Part shown: positions 5,107 through 7,855 of the stretch, piece by piece
Layout of the letters: each line of letters begins with the position of its first letter
Numbering within the stretch: position 1 is the first letter of the stretch
Origin: an uncultured delta proteobacterium
GTDB taxonomy: Bacteria; Desulfobacterota; Syntrophorhabdia; Syntrophorhabdales; Syntrophorhabdaceae
Reading direction: 5' to 3'
Assembly (NCBI GenBank): GCA_903872255.1
Contig: CAIQJW010000324.1
Span: 1 to 7,855, forward strand
Length of the DNA stretch: 7,855 nucleotides
The notes under the pieces: model-generated
Databases searched by the model: none
What the model saw: only the letters and a program-made list of their open reading frames with translations
What the model was told of the DNA's origin: nothing
Program-made: the position numbers and the translations under genes

Positions 5107-5823
5107 TTACAGCCTTTCATAAATGAATCCAGGCAACAGCTTGATCAGCCACGCTATCATTAGCCAACGCCGAGTAATATAAGCAGTCGGCTTTCTCCGC
5201 TTAATAACGTGGTATATCTGCTCTGCGGCTTTTTCCGGTTCAGCGACCCAGAAGATGCCGCCCCCTTTGGCCATTGCCGTGTTTACAAACCCAGGTTTTA
5301 TATCGGTGATTGTAATAGGCAATCCTGCTTTCCTCATCTTCTGCCGAAGCCCTTCCAGATAAATGGCCTCAAAAGCCTTTGAAGCGTTATATGCCGGAGA
5401 TTCCCTGCCACCACGCAAAGCTGCTATCGACGAGATACCCACAAGATGCCCGGAACCCTTTTCCGTGAAATAATGCATGGCAACATTAACAAGAGCGGCA
5501 AACCCGTTGACGTTCGTCCTGATGGCCTCGTTTTCCAAACGCCAACTGAGATTATTGTTGACCTCTCCTGTGCCGGCGCTGATCACGATGAGATCTACAC
5601 CACCCATTTCCTTTATGAACTCTGCCAAGGTTTCCATCGCCAATGTGATGTCCGCTACATCTATTTTTTGAACAAATAGTTTACCTTCGACTTCCGTGCC
5701 CAGCTCATCCAATAGCTGAACTCGTCTTGCCATAACGCCGACAACGTACTGGTTTCTTGATAATATTTTGGCCAATTCTCGGCCGATCCCGGAACTAGCG
5801 CCAATGATGATTGCTTTCTTCAT
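5107..5823 (-). CDS. Short-chain dehydrogenase/reductase (classical SDR)
   Basis: The 238-residue protein carries the full classical SDR signature: nucleotide-binding GASSGIG (8-14), the Asp of KIDVAD (Asp55), SAG (82-84, in place of NAG), the structural Asn in TNVNG (Asn104), and the Ser132-Tyr145-Lys149 triad (SSIAALRGG, YNASK). PGFVNTAM (177-184) follows. It should be an NAD(P)(H)-dependent oxidoreductase; MARR at 31-34, with basic residues after strand 2, suggests NADPH. The C-terminal segment RRWLMIAWLIKLLPGFIYER is hydrophobic, as in SDRs acting on lipid-linked substrates, so membrane association is possible. Substrate unknown. The start at 5823 (MKKAIIIG, after AAGGAA) is preferred over an upstream ATG at 5991, which adds unrelated sequence overlapping the recombinase remnant. 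An operator-like palindrome precedes it. Confidence 0.93.
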   Translation of the reverse strand: MKKAIIIGASSGIGRELAKILSRNQYVVGVMARRVQLLDELGTEVEGKLFVQKIDVADITLAMETLAEFIKEMGGVDLIVISAGTGEVNNNLSWRLENEAIRTNVNGFAALVNVAMHYFTEKGSGHLVGISSIAALRGGRESPAYNASKAFEAIYLEGLRQKMRKAGLPITITDIKPGFVNTAMAKGGGIFWVAEPEKAAEQIYHVIKRRKPTAYITRRWLMIAWLIKLLPGFIYERL

Positions 5824-5838
5824 AGGTTCCTTTCTTAT

Positions 5839-5865
5839 AACAAACAATATATTATGTTGGTTGTT
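5839..5865. promoter_or_regulatory. Operator-like palindrome upstream of the SDR gene
   Basis: Two 12-bp arms (5839-5850 and 5854-5865) flank a 3-bp centre and match in inverted orientation at 10 of 12 positions (AACAAACAATAT against AACAACCAACAT). It ends 15 bp before the SDR start codon, so a bound TetR- or MarR-type regulator could block transcription or translation. The regulator is not in the window. Confidence 0.5.
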
Positions 5866-5942
5866 TTGTCGTAGCTTATCCCTGCACGATAACGAAGACA
5901 AGAATAAAATGCGAGTGATATCAGTAGGCTGGTCACTCCCAA

Positions 5943-6615
5943 CTATGCAGCAATCCTCCCGAGAATGTTCTTGATTGTTTGATGATACCACCCGGAACCA
6001 ACGGGTTCATGATGTTTTGCTTCCAGTTCCCGGCATATTGCCCGGTAGGACTACCCTTTGCCATGAAGACTCCTAATCAGGGATATCACTCTCTGTTCCT
6101 CCGGGTTGGATAAAAGCGTCTTGCCGTCCGCCGAAAGGGTCCAGCCATATGGAATCTGTCCCGCCCGTTCATTCCTGCTTATCTTATGCTGCAGGGCATC
6201 CTTGGTCCGTTAGCTTATCAAATCCCTTTCCATCTGCGCTAGGGATGCCATGACGTTAAGGAAGAACTTGCCCATGGCGGTCTTTGTACCAATGCTGTCG
6301 GTGATGCTGTGAAATGCGATATTATGCCTTCTCATGAGTTCTATGAGGTTAAGGGTATCGATGACCTTCCTTGAGAGGGATCCAGTTTGTAGACGATTAC
6401 AGCGTTAACCTGGCGGCCTTTAATGCTATCCATCAGTTCCTTCACTCCCTCCCGGTTCAGATCCTTTCCGCTCTTACCGGCATCTTCGATGACATCTACA
6501 AGTTCCATGTCGTGCAGGTGCAGTAAGATTCGATCTTTGCCTTCTGGTTGTCCAGGCTGATTCCTTCTCTTGCTTGCTCATCTGTTGAAACCCTGATGTA
6601 TCCGATCGCTTTCAT
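5943..6615 (-). pseudogene. Serine recombinase (resolvase/invertase family), inactivated
   Basis: The start MKAIGYIRVSTDEQAREG has the catalytic serine (Ser10) and arginine (Arg8) of serine recombinases. The reading frame then breaks repeatedly. About one base is lost near 6515-6525, before LHDMELVDVIEDAGKSGKDL, giving an in-frame TAG at 6498-6496. Another base is lost near 6378-6382, in the YKLD-(R)-LSRKVIDTLN motif. TAA at 6212-6210 sits after MERDLIS, and TAG at 6053-6051 sits after HGKG. Restoring the frame gives about 225 residues: a resolvase catalytic domain (1-140), then RTKDALQHKISRNER, IPYGWTLSADGKTL and a C-terminal HTH-like end (YRAICRELEAKHHEP, TIKNILGRI). The ribosome site AAGGGG is still present. 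This is a full-length but dead gene, marking the area as a former mobile region. Confidence 0.9.
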
Positions 6616-6741
6616 TTTCGTTCCCCTTCCCTTTTTCATTGATTATGCTTATCCCCTGAATGTGAATGGCGCCCGTGGTCACCACATTCTGAGTTACCCC
6701 TGACAGTTTGACGAGCCTGTAAGTCGTCCGACTACGTACCC

Positions 6742-6760
6742 CCAGAGACAGTCCAGAGAC
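6742..6760 (-). repeat. Tandem GTCTCTGG repeat, 11-bp period
   Basis: Read on the minus strand, GTCTCTGG occurs twice (6760-6753 and 6749-6742) with ACT between, an 11-bp period. It lies about 53 bp downstream of the tRNA-Sec fragment 3' end. This closely mirrors the repeat at 2270-2289 after tRNA-Ala. Nothing else gene-like is seen in 6616-6812. Confidence 0.5.
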
Positions 6761-6812
6761 GGTTTTAGTTAACATAATTATTTTGTAAGTTCTTGATATT
6801 ATAGGTAGTATA

Positions 6813-6846
6813 TGGCGGAAGTGCATGGGAATCGAACCCACCCGGA
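6813..6846 (-). other. 3' fragment of a tRNA-Sec-like gene (candidate attachment-site scar)
   Basis: On the minus strand the sequence forms the 3' third of a tRNA: T stem GTGGG/CCCAT around loop TTCGATT, then GCACTTCC (the 3' strand of an 8-bp acceptor), discriminator G and CCA (6815-6813). The combination of an 8-nt acceptor strand, G73 and the CCGG preceding the T stem resembles bacterial selC. No matching 5' strand (GGAAGTGC), anticodon or long variable arm exists upstream, and 22 bp away the brnA gene ends. Such 3' fragments arise when an element integrates into a tRNA gene and duplicates its 3' end. The intact copy should lie to the right, outside the window. The tRNA-Sec assignment is from memory of the family pattern. 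Confidence 0.65.
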
Positions 6847-6867
6847 AAGCTCGTCACGGAGATCGAG

Positions 6868-7065
6868 TCAGATCTTTTTGAGGATTTCCATCTCTTTGCG
6901 GAGGATTATGTTGATAACTTTATCAAGTCTGGCATTCTTCTCTTCTGCGCGACGGGTAAAGAACTCCTTTACCTCTTTATCCAGGTACACGGGTAATTCC
7001 AGTTTATCTGCAGCTCGATAGAACTTCCCCTGTTTTGCCTTCGAAAAATCGTATTCTTTTTTCAT
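6868..7065 (-). CDS. brnA: BrnA-type antitoxin
   Basis: The 65-residue protein begins MKKEYDFSKAKQGKFYR, the characteristic BrnA N-terminus, followed by LPVYLDKEVKEFF and a C-terminal ribbon-helix-helix-like part (ARLDKVINIILRKEMEIL). BrnA neutralises BrnT by direct binding and, with it, represses their own operon at the DNA. Its start overlaps the brnT stop by 4 bp (ATGA), the usual toxin-first BrnT/BrnA order. The length is slightly short of relatives that carry an extra C-terminal tail, and the gene ends 22 bp before the tRNA-Sec fragment, at what appears to be the element border. All recognisable motifs are intact. Confidence 0.9.
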   Translation of the reverse strand: MKKEYDFSKAKQGKFYRAADKLELPVYLDKEVKEFFTRRAEEKNARLDKVINIILRKEMEILKKI

Positions 7066-7358
7066 TTCTCGATTCTCCTTTCAAGATACTGCCCCACTTC
7101 TCTTCTTGTTGCACTTCTTGCCGAGATTATCCTCACAAATTCCTTTCCGGCGATCTTCCTGTATGTATGAATCACCACCAGGATCTTTCCGTCATCGCTT
7201 TTTCCCATTGTTATCCATCTATCCTCATCATCAGAATGCTCGTCATCAAACAAGGTGAGCATCGACCTGTCTGTAAATACCTGACATGCCTCCGCAAAAG
7301 CAACATTGTGTTTTCTCCTGTTCAGCCGTTCTTTTTCCAAGTCCCAATCAAACCGCAC
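7062..7358 (-). CDS. brnT: BrnT-type ribonuclease toxin
   Basis: The 98-residue protein fits BrnT from end to end: FDWDLEKERLNRRKHNVAFAEA at the N-terminus, VFTDRSMLTLFDDEHSDDED, RWITMGKSDDGKILVVIHTYR, and the C-terminal RIISARSATRREVGQYLE. BrnT has a RelE/ParE-like fold and acts as a ribonuclease that blocks translation under stress until bound by BrnA. A GTG start at 7358 is used: the in-frame TAA just upstream excludes any longer protein, and GAGG lies 6 nt before it. The gene begins 7 bp after the stop of the truncated HEPN frame, so it is probably cotranscribed with the nucleotidyltransferase upstream and may lack its own autoregulated promoter. Confidence 0.92.
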   Translation of the reverse strand: MRFDWDLEKERLNRRKHNVAFAEACQVFTDRSMLTLFDDEHSDDEDRWITMGKSDDGKILVVIHTYRKIAGKEFVRIISARSATRREVGQYLERRIEK

Positions 7359-7365
7359 ATGGGCC

Positions 7366-7464
7366 TCACATTACATGTTCATTATCGCGGGTACGAAATC
7401 TGATCTTTTCAATCGCCTCATCAATCTGAATCAATACAGATTGGACAAGCCCCGTGTCAAACAT
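7366..7464 (-). pseudogene. Truncated HEPN-domain toxin (HepT/DUF86-like), N-terminal stub
   Basis: ATG at 7464 overlaps the stop of the nucleotidyltransferase gene by 8 nt, the usual coupling of MNT/HEPN pairs. It encodes 32 residues, MFDTGLVQSVLIQIDEAIEK and then IRFRTRDNEHVM, before TGA. This matches the first helix of DUF86/HEPN toxins, which are normally about 110-140 residues with the catalytic R-x4-6-H motif near the C-terminus. Here everything after that helix is gone and brnT begins 7 bp later, so the RNase is certainly not functional. The R-x5-H within RTRDNEH is in the wrong place and is likely chance. Recognition rests on a short segment plus its position after MNT. Confidence 0.6.
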
Positions 7465-7747
7465 AGACGCCTTCTTCGTCGATACGCTTTTTCAGGAAAG
7501 GGTTCATCCTGTCCCGCACACGAACGATGTCCACACGACGATGGAGAAGCCCCTCTATGTCCTTCTTGATGTGAACAATCTTGAAGGGATCGGGTGTCCG
7601 GGTTTTGACGCAGATATCGATATCGCTGTCATCACGCATCTCCCCTCGAGCTACTGACCCGAAGACACCAAGGGAAATGATGCCATACCTGTCCCCGTAT
7701 GTATTTTTGAAATCACGTAAGGAGGAGATTATGTCGTCTCTTCTCAT
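7457..7747 (-). CDS. MntA-like nucleotidyltransferase antitoxin
   Basis: The 96-residue protein has the minimal nucleotidyltransferase signature: GVFGSVARGEMRDDSDIDI, where Gly30-Ser31 bind the nucleotide and Asp42 and Asp44 bind metal. The third acidic residue is Asp73 in RVDIV. All three carboxylates are present, so it should be active. MntA antitoxins transfer AMP onto a tyrosine of their HEPN toxin HepT, silencing its RNase. Here the toxin gene is truncated, leaving the enzyme without its usual partner. The start at 7747 is preferred: GGGG sits 7 nt before it, whereas the longer start at 7774 has no ribosome site and would overlap a TACAAT element (7770-7765) that may be the operon's -10. 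No convincing -35 is seen. Confidence 0.88.
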   Translation of the reverse strand: MRRDDIISSLRDFKNTYGDRYGIISLGVFGSVARGEMRDDSDIDICVKTRTPDPFKIVHIKKDIEGLLHRRVDIVRVRDRMNPFLKKRIDEEGVYV

Positions 7748-7774
7748 CTGTCGCCCCGGCAAATATTGTACCAT

Positions 7775-7855
7775 AAAAACAAATGGGTAAACATAATCAA
7801 ATAGATAGGTGCCTGATGTTCACTCATAGAATTGCCTGGTAAATCCAAAAAGACA
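7775..7855. other. Right-edge non-coding segment
   Basis: The segment is AT-rich and carries no open frame, RNA or repeat I can support. It should contain the upstream part of the promoter for the minus-strand toxin-antitoxin operon. Confidence 0.4.

Noticed and set aside
5824..5991. Longer SDR start adding 56 residues
   Set aside because: The extra residues do not resemble an SDR and are encoded partly by the end of the dead recombinase. The start at 5823 has a ribosome site and begins right at the Rossmann fold.
6578..6841. 87-residue minus-strand open frame
   Set aside because: It starts inside the tRNA-Sec fragment, crosses the tandem repeat and overlaps the recombinase start in another frame.
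6847..6910. Complete tRNA-Sec gene
   Set aside because: The 5' acceptor strand GGAAGTGC, anticodon arm and long variable arm are absent upstream of the T arm; that DNA is the brnA end.
1..7855. CRISPR array or insertion sequence with terminal inverted repeats
   Set aside because: No regularly spaced repeats longer than about 9 bp and no transposase reading frame were seen on either strand.

Overview
The window looks like a bacterial chromosome segment with accessory DNA. The organism is inferred to be an anaerobic Desulfobacterota/Deltaproteobacteria-like Gram-negative. The basis is a periplasmic SagB-type nitroreductase, a SixA-RmuC gene pair, outer-membrane-type lipoproteins, and a fragment of what looks like a selenocysteine tRNA. 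The taxonomy is a guess from gene types, not proven. Nearly all genes lie on the minus strand.

Left part (1-2254), ordinary core genome: a nitroreductase-family protein with a signal peptide, then SixA phosphohistidine phosphatase, then RmuC. RmuC is cut by the window edge and joined to sixA by a GTGA start/stop overlap. On the plus strand is a textbook tRNA-Ala(GGC) unit with its own sigma70 promoter and rho-independent terminator.

Middle (2255-6812), loosely packed accessory DNA: a short lipoprotein; two small unrecognised genes preceded by a compact structured RNA with its own promoter and terminator; a divergent DUF4156 lipoprotein; a decayed small gene sharing its C-terminal motif with one of the unknown genes; an SDR oxidoreductase behind a palindromic operator candidate; and a serine recombinase broken by two frameshifts and two stops.

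Right part (6813-7855): a 3' fragment of a tRNA-Sec-like gene, the usual scar of tRNA-targeted integration. Beside it lies a minus-strand toxin-antitoxin operon in which a MntA-type nucleotidyltransferase antitoxin is followed by a truncated HEPN toxin and then an intact BrnT/BrnA pair.

The observations most worth following up are the structured RNA ahead of the unknown gene pair, the hybrid MNT/(truncated HEPN)/BrnTA operon, and the tRNA-end context: an intact tRNA-Ala and a tRNA-Sec fragment, each followed at about 53-55 bp by tandem 8-9 bp repeats with an 11-bp period.
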